Of a stretch of DNA of 64,000 nt, positions 50,469-59,078 are shown piece by piece. The stretch is from DASWOJ01 sp964242415 (GTDB lineage: Bacteria; Pseudomonadota; Alphaproteobacteria; Acetobacterales; Acetobacteraceae): NCBI GenBank assembly GCA_964242415.1, contig CAXTAT010000021.1:34706-98705 (forward strand), written 5' to 3'. The stretch's first letter is position 1, and every line of letters starts with the position of its first letter. Position numbers and translations under genes: made by a program. The notes beneath the pieces were generated by a model. That model worked only from the letters and a program-made list of their open reading frames with translations, ran no database searches and had not been told where the DNA came from.

Positions 50469-51605
50469 ATGCCAGACCTTTTCAGCCCCTACACCCTCAA
50501 GGGCGTCACGCTCCGCAACCGGATCGCGATGTCGCCGATGACCATGTACCGGTCCACCGACGGGCTGATCAACGACTTCCACGTCATGCTGATGGGTTCG
50601 CGCGCCGCCGGCGGCTTCGGCCTGGTGTTCCCCGAGCAGTTGGCCATCACCCCGGACGGCCGCACCGGCACGCACTGCGCCGGAATTTACGACGACGCGC
50701 AGGTCGAGGGCCTGCAGCGCGTGACCGCCATCATCAAGGACATGGGCGGCGTGCCCGGCATCCAGCTCGGCCACACCGGCCGCAAGGGCAGCGAGCTGAA
50801 GCCCTGGGAGGGCAAGCTGCAACTGCCGCCCGACCACCCCGACGGCTGGCAGGTGCGCGGCCCCTCGGCGATCACCTATGGCGGGCGCTACACCTACCCC
50901 GTCCAGGCGCTCACGGTCGCGGAGATCAAGGATCTGCACCGGGCCTACGCCCAGGCGGCGCAGCGGGCGCTGGACGCCGGGTTCGAGTGGCTGGAGATGC
51001 ACTTCGCGCACGGCTACCTCGGCGCGAGCTTCTTCTCGCCGCTGGCCAACCAGCGCGACGATGAATACGGCGGCAGCCTGGAGAACCGCGTGCGCTTCCA
51101 TCGCGAGGCGCTGGACGCGGTGCGCGCGGTGTGGCCGGAGCGGCTGCCGCTGACGATGCGGCTCGGCTCCGACGACTTCCACGAGCAGGGCGTACAGTTC
51201 GATGATGCCGTATGGGCGGTGGGCGCCTTGAAGGAGCACGGGCTGGACCTGGCCGACCTGAGCCTTGGCATGAACACCGACGATACCAAGGACCTGCCGT
51301 TCGCAGACGTGGCGTTCATGGTGGAGCGTGGCGCCCGGGTGCGCCGGGAGGTCGGCATCCCCGTGGGCGTGAGCTGGAACCTCGGCCTGCCCGCCGTGGC
51401 CGACCAGGTGATCCGGCAGGAGCTGATCGACCTGGTGTTCCTCGGCCGCCCCGCGCTGGCCAACCCGCACTGGCCGGTATGGGCGGCGCGCGAGCTGGCG
51501 CACAACGACCCGTTCTCGCTGATCCCGCAGGACTGGTCGTGGTGGCTGCGCAACCGGCCAGGCGCGGAAGGCTCGCTGGGCTGGCCCGCCGTCGCGCGCG
51601 GGTGA
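50469..51605 (+). CDS. NADH:flavin oxidoreductase (Old Yellow Enzyme, YqjM-like)
   Basis: A 378-residue FMN ene-reductase with a TIM barrel. LFSPYTLKGVTLRNRIAMSPM at 4-24 is the start of the barrel. GIQLGHTGRKG near 98-108 supplies a substrate-binding histidine. HFAHGYLGASFFSPLANQR and DDEYGGSLENRVRF near 178-211 are the family signature. VFLGRPALANPHWP binds the FMN phosphate. It likely reduces activated alkenes or nitro compounds with NAD(P)H. ATG at 50469. The spacing of 124 bp from the small protein gene suggests its own promoter. Confidence 0.93.
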   Translation: MPDLFSPYTLKGVTLRNRIAMSPMTMYRSTDGLINDFHVMLMGSRAAGGFGLVFPEQLAITPDGRTGTHCAGIYDDAQVEGLQRVTAIIKDMGGVPGIQLGHTGRKGSELKPWEGKLQLPPDHPDGWQVRGPSAITYGGRYTYPVQALTVAEIKDLHRAYAQAAQRALDAGFEWLEMHFAHGYLGASFFSPLANQRDDEYGGSLENRVRFHREALDAVRAVWPERLPLTMRLGSDDFHEQGVQFDDAVWAVGALKEHGLDLADLSLGMNTDDTKDLPFADVAFMVERGARVRREVGIPVGVSWNLGLPAVADQVIRQELIDLVFLGRPALANPHWPVWAARELAHNDPFSLIPQDWSWWLRNRPGAEGSLGWPAVARG

Positions 51606-51989
51606 TCCCCACCGGCGCGCTGGCCTGCGGCGACGCCAAGGGTGGGTTCAGCCGGTCGCCGCAGCGCCATGCCGCCCGTCCGGCGGCTGGCATGGGTGCC
51701 GTGCCGCGGGTTCCGGCACGAGCGCCGCACATCGAAATGGAACGAACCTGACCAAACATAACTCGCCCTGCACCGGCCACGGGGGCTACTGCTAACGCGT
51801 GGCTGGATCAGGCATGCTGACCCAAACTGCCGGGAGTTGCTCGATGTCTTGGCCAGAGGGGCTGCCGTGCGTGGTTGCAGCGGACGCAAACGGCGGCATG
51901 GCCGCTGGTTTCGCCGAAGGGCGTCCCGCATCACTGGCCGCCTCGCGCCTCTATGACGCCCGCGCCCGCCCGGCCTCGGCTGCCGGCTG
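51606..51989. other. Gap with at most a short hypothetical frame
   Basis: No gene is firmly supported in these 384 bases. A frame of up to 63 codons (51799-51990) ends at the start of the glycosyltransferase gene with an overlapping TGATG, and might be a leader or small protein, but it has no signal or motif and its composition is neutral. It is left unannotated as a gene. Confidence 0.35.
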
Positions 51990-53174
51990 ATGGCCACGCC
52001 GCGCGTCCTGTTCGTCAATCACACCAGCACCGGCGCGGGGGCTGAGCTTGTCCTGCTCGACCTGGTGCAGGCCTGGGCGGGCGCCTCGGCCTACCTGTTC
52101 GAGGATGGGACGCTGAACGCTGCGATGCGGAGTCGCGGCGTGCAGGTTCAGGTGGCGCGGTGGGGCGGCGGCTTGGCCCGCATCCAGCGGGACAGCAGCC
52201 TGTTGCGGGCGCTGCCGCTTGCGGGCCGGCTGGTGGCGACCACGGCCGGGCTGGCGCGGGCTGCCCACCGGCACGACCTGGTCTATGCAAACTCGCAGAA
52301 GGCCTTCGTGCTCGCCTCCGTCGCGGCGGCGCTGGCCCGGCGTCCGCTAATCTGGCACCTGCACGACATCATTAGCGGCGTGCATTTCGGCGAGGGCCAG
52401 CGCCGGCTGCAGGTCGGGCTGGCCAACCGTCTTGCCGCCGGGGTGGTGGTCCCCTCGCAGGCGGCGGCCGACGCGTTCACGGCAGCCGGCGGCCGGACGG
52501 GCCTGCTGCATGTCATCCCGAACGGCATCGACCTGGTGCGGGACCCGTTGCCGCCGGCTGCGCTGCGCGACCGCTTGGGGCTGCCGCCTGGGCCGCTGAT
52601 CGGGGTGTTCAGCCGCCTTGCGCCCTGGAAGGGCCAGCACGTCGTGCTGCGGGCCCTGGCTCGCATGCCGGGCGTGCGCTGCGTCGTGGCCGGGGACGCC
52701 CTGTTCGGTGAGCACGCCTATGCACGCGCCCTGCACGACCTGGCCCGCGACCTCGGCGTCCTCGACCGCGTGCAGTTCCTGGGACAACGTTCCGACGTGC
52801 CCCGGCTGATGCAGGCGTGCGACGCCGTGATCCATCCTTCGGTCGATCCAGAGCCGTTCGGTCGAACGCTGATCGAGGCGATGCTGATGCGGACGCCCAT
52901 CATTGCGACCGACGCCGGCGCACCGTCCGAAGTCCTGGACGGCGGCGCGGCCGGAACCCTGGTTCCGCCCGGAAATATCCCCGCCCTGGCGGAGGCTGTG
53001 CAGGCGGTGCTGTCGAACCGCGTGGGATTGGAGGCGCAGGTGGACCGGGCGGAGGCGCGGGCGCGGTCCCAGTACGGCGTCGTCGCCATGCGCGCCAGGA
53101 CGGTGGACCTGATCGGGCGCGTCGTTCTGGAAGCCCGGACCGGAAGGGTCGCAGTCCGGCGTGTCGAGGTCTGA
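51990..53174 (+). CDS. Glycosyltransferase family 4 (GT-B)
   Basis: A 394-residue retaining glycosyltransferase. The N-terminal half binds the acceptor (VLFVNHTSTGAGAELVLLDL), and the C-terminal half begins at PLIGVFSRLAPWKGQHVVLRAL near 204. The nucleotide-sugar motif is HPSVDPEPFGRTLIEAMLMRTPIIATDAG, with the E-x7-E glutamates. ATG at 51990 overlaps a possible upstream stop. The product is unknown; surface polysaccharide or glycolipid synthesis is likely. It is an isolated gene, not in a polysaccharide cluster. Confidence 0.92.
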   Translation: MATPRVLFVNHTSTGAGAELVLLDLVQAWAGASAYLFEDGTLNAAMRSRGVQVQVARWGGGLARIQRDSSLLRALPLAGRLVATTAGLARAAHRHDLVYANSQKAFVLASVAAALARRPLIWHLHDIISGVHFGEGQRRLQVGLANRLAAGVVVPSQAAADAFTAAGGRTGLLHVIPNGIDLVRDPLPPAALRDRLGLPPGPLIGVFSRLAPWKGQHVVLRALARMPGVRCVVAGDALFGEHAYARALHDLARDLGVLDRVQFLGQRSDVPRLMQACDAVIHPSVDPEPFGRTLIEAMLMRTPIIATDAGAPSEVLDGGAAGTLVPPGNIPALAEAVQAVLSNRVGLEAQVDRAEARARSQYGVVAMRARTVDLIGRVVLEARTGRVAVRRVEV

Positions 53175-53256
53175 CACCGGCCGCCCTCTGCCCTGATCCT
53201 TATGTGATCGCATCGGGTCCGCGGCTCGTCATCGCGGGGAACGCGGGCGTCCCGGC

Positions 53257-54495
53257 CTAATGGAGCCTGCGCATATCGGCCCGCTCCGCCCGCGCGGAGG
53301 TCCAGAACGCAACCTGCCCGACCACTCCCGCCGCCGCCAGCACAGACGCCGCCGCCAGCAATGGGTCGCGTCCCAGCCCGGCCAGCACGGTGCACAGCGC
53401 TCCGACCGCCATCTGGCTGAACCCATACAGGCCCGCCGCCGAGCCGATCACCTTCGGGTTCACCCCCACCGCCTTGGTCAATGCCATCGGGCTCGCCAGG
53501 CCGACCCCCACGGTGAAGACGAACATCGGCCCGACCACCAGCGGCACGCTGGGCGCCCCGTGCAGCGCGACCCCCAGCAGGGTGAAGGCTGCCAGCACCG
53601 CCGCCCCGCTGGCCCAGGCCAGCAGCCGCTCGATGGCGACGCGCGTGACCAGGCGGCTGGCCAGGACGCTGCCCAGCGACACCCCCGCGACCAGCAGCGC
53701 CAAGTAGGCGCCGACCTCGCGGGACGGCCGGTGCAGCTCGTCCACGAACACGAACGGGGCGACCGCGAAGAACGCATACATCGACGTCGTGGCGCAGCCG
53801 CCCCCGACGGCGTAGCCCAGGAAGGCCGGCGACCCCAGCAGCCGCCCGTAATTCCGCGCCAGCGACGCCGCGCTGACCCCGACCAGCCGCGTCCCCGTCT
53901 CCGGCAGCCGGCGCAGCGTGAGCCAGATGTTCACGGCGCCCAACCCGCACAGCGCGACGAAGATCGAGCGCCACCCGAACGCCTCGGACAGCGCCCCGCC
54001 GATCAGCGGCGCCAGGCCCGGCCCCAGGGTCACCATCAGGTTCAGCAGCGCCATCCGCCGCGCCGCCTGCTCGGGCGCTGCGGTGTCGCGCACCATGGCG
54101 CGTCCCAGCACCAGCCCGGCGCACCCGCCCAGCGCCTGCACCAGCCGGGCCGCGACCAGCGAGTGCACACCCGGCGCGAGCGCGGCGGCCAATCCCGCCG
54201 CGGTATAGAGCAGCAGGCCCGCCACCAGCAGCGGCCGCCGCCCATAGCGGTCCGACAGCGGCCCATACACAAGCTGCCCGACCGCCAGCCCGAAGATATA
54301 GACGCTGATGGCGCCCTGCATGGCGCCGGCGCTGGCGCCCAGCTCGCGCGCCGCCGCTGGCAGGGCCGGCACGAACATATGCATCGCCAGCGTGCCGCTC
54401 AGGGTGATCAGCGCCAGCAGCCAGAGCGGCGGCACCCGCCCTTCCGGACTGGCCAACGGTGCGGCGTGTTGCGTCGTCTTGTCTTGATACGTCAC
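53257..54495 (-). CDS. MFS drug-resistance transporter (Bcr/CflA type)
   Basis: A 412-residue proton-driven exporter with twelve hydrophobic helices. Motif A, YGPLSDRYGRRP near 72-83, stands between helices 2 and 3, and the PALPAAARELGAS stretch after helix 1 with the QGAISVYIFGLA in helix 2 are typical of Bcr/CflA. Possible substrates are bicyclomycin, chloramphenicol-like compounds or small peptides. GTG at 54495 gives the normal length; the longer frame to 54579 has no matching N-terminus and no strong ribosome site, so the start is uncertain by a few codons. Confidence 0.88.
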   Translation of the reverse strand: MTYQDKTTQHAAPLASPEGRVPPLWLLALITLSGTLAMHMFVPALPAAARELGASAGAMQGAISVYIFGLAVGQLVYGPLSDRYGRRPLLVAGLLLYTAAGLAAALAPGVHSLVAARLVQALGGCAGLVLGRAMVRDTAAPEQAARRMALLNLMVTLGPGLAPLIGGALSEAFGWRSIFVALCGLGAVNIWLTLRRLPETGTRLVGVSAASLARNYGRLLGSPAFLGYAVGGGCATTSMYAFFAVAPFVFVDELHRPSREVGAYLALLVAGVSLGSVLASRLVTRVAIERLLAWASGAAVLAAFTLLGVALHGAPSVPLVVGPMFVFTVGVGLASPMALTKAVGVNPKVIGSAAGLYGFSQMAVGALCTVLAGLGRDPLLAAASVLAAAGVVGQVAFWTSARAERADMRRLH

Positions 54496-54625
54496 TCGGC
54501 GTCCGATGTTGGTCCGTCCCTGGCATGCGCCTCCCGGAGCGGCGGGATCAAGGGAGGCCGCAAGCGCCAAGCCCGGCATGGTTGGGAGCGGCTTTCGTCC
54601 GCTAACGGGCGGATTAGGCCCTTGC

Positions 54626-54673
54626 CGCCTCCCTCACCCCGACACTTTCCCGGAGGGAGAGGGAGCAGGCGGC
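54626..54673. repeat. Family B repeat, right half only
   Basis: A single half: CCTCCCTCACCCC, then CTTTCCCGGAGGGAGAGGG and GCAGGC. The matching left half was not found within 300 bp. Confidence 0.6.
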
Positions 54674-54784
54674 ACCCTATGGCCATATGCGCTGACTTAG
54701 GCCGGCCAGCATGTACTCCGGGCGCTGCCGTCATGTCAGGTCAAAGCACCCCGCACCCGGCCCAACTTAGCGCCTACAGGCCCA

Positions 54785-54812
54785 GTCATTGCAAGCCGCG
54801 CCCGGGCACGAC
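54785..54812. repeat. Family A repeat, left end only
   Basis: GTCATTGCAAGCCGCG matches the left end of the family A element, but the inner arms and the right end are missing. It is probably a decayed or truncated copy. Confidence 0.4.
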
Positions 54813-54970
54813 GATTCCTCCATCAAGGAGGCCGGACTTGCATGGCCTCGATGAGCACGCCGCCCTTCGTTGCAGCGGCGGGTGGCCCCCCGCATGACGC
54901 CATTGCATGGGTCCGGACCTGCTGGCAGGGTCGGCGCCAGGCCACGCTGCGACCTCGGAGCCACCGGACC

Positions 54971-56668
54971 ATGACAAGCCGCACCCTTCGCACGGCGCTG
55001 CTGCTGCTCGCCTGCGCCATGCCGGGCCTGCATGCGCAGCCCTTCCGCATGGGCGCCGGCACCGAGGACCGGCAATGGCTGCCCGAACGTGCCCGCGTGG
55101 ACAATCCGCAGGCGCGGTTCCCGGTGCAGGTGCAGGACGGCGTGACCATTACCGCCCGGGACGGCGTCAAGCTCGACGCCCGGCTGTTCCTGCCGGCCCT
55201 CGCCGCCGGCGCCCCGCCTCCGCCGTGCGTGCTGATGTCGGACGGCTATGGCCGGTCCTCCAACACCGGGGCGAGCGCCGACCCGGTGCTGATGGACATC
55301 GCCGCCCGCGGCTATGCCGTGCTGCACCTCAGCCTGCGCGGGTCCGGCGAGTCCGGCGGCGACGCCACGCTGTACAACCAGTTCGGCCAGGACGGCTACG
55401 ACACGGTCGAATGGATGGCCAAGCAGTCCTGGTGCAACGGCCGCGTCGGCATGGTCGGGCCATCGCTGCTGGGCATCTCGCAATGGCTGACCGCCAAGGA
55501 GGCGCCGCCGAGCCTGCGCGCCATCGTGCCGCAGGTGGCGTGCGGCGACTGCTACGGCCTGCTGTGGTATCCCGGCGGCATGCTGCCCGGCCCCGGCCGC
55601 GAGGCGCGCAAGCTGTCCCCGGGGGCAGAAGCGGAGTACGCGACCGCCATCCAGCACCGCAACCTCGACGCCTGGTGGCGGGAGCGGACGACGCAGGACG
55701 CCGACGTGCAGGCGATTGCAGCGCGCGGGGTGGCGGCGTTCATCGCAGGCGGGCTGGACGACTACATAACGCCGGCCAACGTGCAGGCCTATGCCGCCTT
55801 CGGCTCGCCGCGCAAGCGCCTGTTGCTGGCGCCGCACGCGCATGGCTGGCAGATCGACTTCCTGCAGGAGTTGCAGGTGCAGTGGCTGGACCACTGGCTG
55901 AAGGGCATCGACAACGGCGTGGAGCGGGCGCCCAAGGTGATCCTGTTCGTGAAGGGGGTGGACCGCTGGCGCTACGAGGCGGACTGGCCGATCCCCGACG
56001 CCCGGGTGGCCAAGCTGTTCCTGCAGGCGGGGCATAGCGGGACGATCGGCAGCCTGAACGACGGTTCGCTGACGGCGCAGCCCGCCGCAGGACCACCGGC
56101 GACGCTACCCTACGCGCCGGGCGCCGGTCCTGCGCTGCCAGTGCTGCTCAGCGCCACGGAGGGGCGGCCGGCGGGCGATCAGCGCGATGCCGAGCAGAAG
56201 GTGCTGACCTGGACCACCGCGCCGCTGCCGGTGGCGACCGAGGTGACGGGCGCCCCGCACGTGTCGCTGTGGGCCGCGTCCAGCACGGACGACGGCGACA
56301 TGGTGTTCAGCCTGAACGACGTGGCGCCGGACGGCACTTCGGTGCAGGTGATCCAGGGCTACTCCAACGTGCCGCATGAGGCTTCGCTGGCCAGCCCGGC
56401 GCCGCTGATCCCGGGGCAGGCGCGGCAGGTCGAGGTGGACCTGCTGCCGACCGCCTACGTGTTCCAGCTGGGGCACCGGATGCGGCTCGCGATGGCGGGC
56501 GCGGCGGGCGCGGCGCCGGGCTTGCCATCTCCGCAGGGACCCGGGCCGAGCCCGGCGGCGTTCACCTGGACGGTGCTGCAGGACGCCAGGCACCCGGCGG
56601 TGCTGGCGCTCCCGATCGTCGGCACCGCCGGGGAGCAGTTGTCGCGGCTGACGCTGGCGCAGCACTGA
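54971..56668 (+). CDS. CocE/NonD-family secreted hydrolase
   Basis: A 565-residue alpha/beta hydrolase with an Xaa-Pro-dipeptidyl-peptidase C-terminal jelly-roll domain. The signal peptide is 1-22 (LLLLACAMPGLHA-QP). The nucleophile is S165 in VGPSLLGIS, the acid is probably D263 or D264 in GGLDDYITP, and the base is H289 or H291 in PHAHGWQ. The C-terminal part (about 390-560) has repeated strands including GAPHVSLWAASSTDDGDMVF. Family members cleave esters, amides or acyl groups of drugs or peptides. ATG at 54971 is preferred because it gives the signal peptide. Confidence 0.9.
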   Translation: MTSRTLRTALLLLACAMPGLHAQPFRMGAGTEDRQWLPERARVDNPQARFPVQVQDGVTITARDGVKLDARLFLPALAAGAPPPPCVLMSDGYGRSSNTGASADPVLMDIAARGYAVLHLSLRGSGESGGDATLYNQFGQDGYDTVEWMAKQSWCNGRVGMVGPSLLGISQWLTAKEAPPSLRAIVPQVACGDCYGLLWYPGGMLPGPGREARKLSPGAEAEYATAIQHRNLDAWWRERTTQDADVQAIAARGVAAFIAGGLDDYITPANVQAYAAFGSPRKRLLLAPHAHGWQIDFLQELQVQWLDHWLKGIDNGVERAPKVILFVKGVDRWRYEADWPIPDARVAKLFLQAGHSGTIGSLNDGSLTAQPAAGPPATLPYAPGAGPALPVLLSATEGRPAGDQRDAEQKVLTWTTAPLPVATEVTGAPHVSLWAASSTDDGDMVFSLNDVAPDGTSVQVIQGYSNVPHEASLASPAPLIPGQARQVEVDLLPTAYVFQLGHRMRLAMAGAAGAAPGLPSPQGPGPSPAAFTWTVLQDARHPAVLALPIVGTAGEQLSRLTLAQH

Positions 56669-56708
56669 GGAATGGCGCAGCATTGAGGGCTGGTGCAGCA
56701 TTGGCGCC
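56655..56708. repeat. 18-bp tandem repeat spanning the stop of the CocE gene
   Basis: Three units (56655-56672, 56673-56690, 56691-56708) share TGGCGCAGCA or TGGTGCAGCA. The stop codon of the CocE gene lies in the first unit, and the second and third units carry non-used TGA and TTG triplets in other frames. The repeat bridges the two genes. Confidence 0.85.
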
Positions 56709-56724
56709 GGCTGAACGGCGCCCG

Positions 56725-58527
56725 ATGTGGACCGACCACCCCGACCTGCAGCCGGATGCGCCGCGCCGCGCCCATCCGCTGCAGCACTACGCCGCGCTAG
56801 GCGACGGCCGCTCGGTGGCGCTGGTGGCGCCAGACGGCGTCGTGGCTTGGTGGTGCGTGCCCAACATCGACTCCGACCCGTTGCTCGACAGCCTGCTCGA
56901 CCCCGTGCAGGGCGGCTACTTCATGCTGCAGCCGGCCGGGCCGTTCCGCGCCGAACGCCGCTACTTGCCCGACAGCAACGTGCTCGAGACCGTGTTCACC
57001 ACCGCCGGCGGCCAGGTGCGGATGACGGAGTCGATGAACAGCACCCTGGCGGGCCGGCTGCCCTGGTGCGAGCTGGCCCGGCGCATCGAGGGTCTGTCCG
57101 GCACCGTGGCGATGCACGCGCACCTGGTGTTCGGCACCCGCGGCGACCAGGTGTCGCCCTGGCTGCAGCCCAACCGCAACGGCTGCATCTTCCACGCCGG
57201 CCCCGTGCTGGGCCTGTTCCGCGCCAGCCCCAACGTGCGCACGGTCGAGGAGGACCGCGCCATCCGGGCGGACGTCATGCTGCGCGCCGGCGATCGCGCC
57301 GTCATGGCCGTGGTGGCCGGGGAGGACCAGCCGCTGGGCGTGCCCGCCATCGAGGATATCGATCAGCGCATCGACCAAAGCGATCACGCCTGGCGCGGCT
57401 GGGCGGAGGGCCTGCGCTACGACGGCCCGCATCGGGCGGCGGTGCGGCGCAGCGGGCTTGCCCTCAAGCTGCTGCTGTTCTCGCCCACCGGCGCCATCGC
57501 CGCCGCGGCCACGACCTCGCTGCCCGAGCGGGTCGGCGGTGACAAGAATTGGGATTATCGCTACGCGTGGGTGCGCGACGCCGCCTACACGCTGGCCGCC
57601 TTCGTGCGGCTGGGCGTGGTGCCGGAGAGCCAGGCGGCGCTGGCCTGGCTGATCCACCGCCTGGGCGAGACGGGCGCCCAGGTGTGCTACCGCCTGGACG
57701 GCGGGCCGGTGCCGCCGGTGCGGCGGCTGGACCTGGCGGGGTATTTGGACTCGCGGCCGGTGGTGACCGGCAACGCCGCCGCCGCGCAGCACCAGCATGG
57801 CATCTATGGCGACATCTTCCAGGCGGCGTCGAGCTTCGTGGCCGCCGGCAACGTGCTGGACCAGCACAGCGCCTTCGTGCTGTCGCGCCTGGCCGACGAG
57901 TGCGCCGACCGCTGGCGCCAGAAGGACTCCGGGATTTGGGAGCTGCAGGATTTGCAGCACTACACGATGTCCAAGATCAGCGCCTGGCAGGCCCTGACGC
58001 GCGCGGTCGAGTTGGCCGAGGCCGGGCACCTGCCCGCCACCTGCGTGCCGCGCTGGGAGCGCGAGCGCGAGCGCATCGCGGCCTGGATCGGCGAGCACTG
58101 CTGGTCGGAGGCGAAGGGCGCCTACACGTTCTACGCCGGCACTGACCGGCTTGACGCTTCGCTGGCGCTGGCGGTGGTGTTCGGCTTCGACGGCGCCAAC
58201 CGGCTGTCCTCGACCTGCGACGCGATCCGGACGGAGCTGGGGCGTGGCCCCTGGGTTTACCGCTACAGCGGGGCCGAGCAGGAGGAGGGCGCCTTCCTCG
58301 CATGCACGTTCTGGCTGGTCGATGCCTATGCGGTGCTGGGCCGGCAGGGTGAGGCCGAGGCGCTGATGAACGAGGCGCTGGCCGGGCTGCCGCCCGGGGT
58401 CGGCGTGCTGAGCGAGATGGTGGATATCGGCACCGGCGACATGCTGGGCAACCTGCCGCAGGGCCTCAGCCACCTGGCCCTGATCCACGCCGCGATCTCG
58501 CTGGCCGGCCGGCCGGCCGTGGGATGA
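56725..58527 (+). CDS. Glycoside hydrolase family 15 protein (glucoamylase/trehalase-like)
   Basis: A 600-residue GH15 enzyme with an N-terminal beta-sandwich (about 10-240) and an (alpha/alpha)6 barrel. KNWDYRYAWVRDAAYTLAAF near 275-294 is the substrate-binding block. The catalytic acid is probably E406 in SGIWELQ, and the base E520/E521 in EQEEGAFLACTFWLVD. The arrangement matches bacterial GH15 trehalases and glucoamylases. No signal peptide, so likely cytoplasmic, with trehalose or maltooligosaccharide as the probable substrate. ATG at 56725 is chosen over TTG at 56683, since the latter lies in the tandem repeat. It is 56 bases after the CocE stop. Confidence 0.88.
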   Translation: MWTDHPDLQPDAPRRAHPLQHYAALGDGRSVALVAPDGVVAWWCVPNIDSDPLLDSLLDPVQGGYFMLQPAGPFRAERRYLPDSNVLETVFTTAGGQVRMTESMNSTLAGRLPWCELARRIEGLSGTVAMHAHLVFGTRGDQVSPWLQPNRNGCIFHAGPVLGLFRASPNVRTVEEDRAIRADVMLRAGDRAVMAVVAGEDQPLGVPAIEDIDQRIDQSDHAWRGWAEGLRYDGPHRAAVRRSGLALKLLLFSPTGAIAAAATTSLPERVGGDKNWDYRYAWVRDAAYTLAAFVRLGVVPESQAALAWLIHRLGETGAQVCYRLDGGPVPPVRRLDLAGYLDSRPVVTGNAAAAQHQHGIYGDIFQAASSFVAAGNVLDQHSAFVLSRLADECADRWRQKDSGIWELQDLQHYTMSKISAWQALTRAVELAEAGHLPATCVPRWERERERIAAWIGEHCWSEAKGAYTFYAGTDRLDASLALAVVFGFDGANRLSSTCDAIRTELGRGPWVYRYSGAEQEEGAFLACTFWLVDAYAVLGRQGEAEALMNEALAGLPPGVGVLSEMVDIGTGDMLGNLPQGLSHLALIHAAISLAGRPAVG

Positions 58528-58601
58528 CGGCGGCGGGTGGCCGCATCATGGATTGCGCTTCGGGCTGAACAGCCATCGCCCACGCGCAAAGGCCATGCCT
58601 G

Positions 58602-58640
58602 CTTCCTCTCTCCCTTCGGGAGACGGTTGGGGTTATGGGT
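58602..58640. repeat. Family B repeat, left half
   Basis: CTTCCTCTCTCCCTTCGGGA followed by GACGGTTGGGGTTATGGG. It is a diverged left half, with the corresponding right half at 58911-58958 and a family A copy between them. Confidence 0.55.
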
Positions 58641-58689
58641 GCTGATTTGGGCCGGGTGCGGGGCGCTTCAACCGGATATGCCCGGAGTC

Positions 58690-58787
58690 GTCATTGCGAG
58701 CCGCCCTTGCGGCGCGGCAATCCAGGGGCGGCGGGCGCCAGTCCTTGCGGCCCCCTATGCCGCGTTGCAGGCGCTCCTCGCAATGAC
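58690..58787. repeat. Family A dispersed repeat, copy 8, between family B halves
   Basis: Left end GTCATTGCGAGCCGCC, inner CAATCCAGGGG, right end CTCCTCGCAATGAC. It sits between a family B left half and right half, giving the opposite nesting to copy 7. Confidence 0.8.
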
Positions 58788-58910
58788 GGCGGCGCTCGGG
58801 GCACAGGCCGGCTTGAATTGGCGCCTATGAAGGCTGCGGTGAGGGGAGGGCTGTGGCCAGGCAAGCCCGGGTGCTGTGGCGCCCGCGGTTTTCGGCGCGG
58901 CACGCGGGTC

Positions 58911-58958
58911 GGCAAGCAAGACCCCCTCACCCCGGCCCTCTCCCGGGGGGAGAGGAGG
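58911..58958. repeat. Family B repeat, right half
   Basis: GGCAAGCAAGACCCCCTC followed by ACCCCGGCCCTCTCCC and GGGGGGAGAGGAGG. The CAAGACCCCCTCACCCC inner end is identical to that of the in-gene copy at 39748. Confidence 0.75.
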
Positions 58959-59014
58959 AAGATCGTGGCTTCACGTTGGATGCGGTTCTGTGGCTTGGGC
59001 GTCGGAGAAGGCCC

Positions 59015-59062
59015 TTGCAATCGATAGGTCTAAGATATATCTTATATTTCGATACATCGAAA
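59015..59062 (+). promoter_or_regulatory. PadR gene promoter with two palindromic operators
   Basis: A perfect 14-bp palindrome, TAAGATATATCTTA, lies at 59031-59044. A second, TTTCGAT and ATCGAAA around two bases, lies at 59047-59062. A sigma-70-like pair fits across them: TTGCAA at 59015-59020, then 17 bases, then TATCTT at 59038-59043, so the first palindrome covers the -10 region. The gene start is 17 bases after the second palindrome. This suggests that the YqjI-like regulator represses its own gene. Confidence 0.65.
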
Positions 59063-59078
59063 CTGGATCGGAATCCAC

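Larger units (their letters stand above)
54496..54970. other. Gap with a half family B and a half family A repeat
   Basis: No gene is supported. A family B right half (54626-54673) and a single family A left end (54785-54812, GTCATTGCAAGCCGCG) are present. The region between divergent genes must carry both promoters, but no boxes can be fixed. Confidence 0.45.
58528..59078. other. Repeat-filled gap before the PadR gene
   Basis: No gene is supported in 551 bases. The content in order is a family B left half (58602-58640), a complete family A element (58690-58787), a family B right half (58911-58958), and then the PadR promoter with two palindromes. Read together, the two B halves surround the A element. 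Confidence 0.55.

Noticed and set aside
51799..51990. Possible 63-codon gene before the glycosyltransferase
   Set aside because: No motif, signal or composition support; kept only as a note on the gap.
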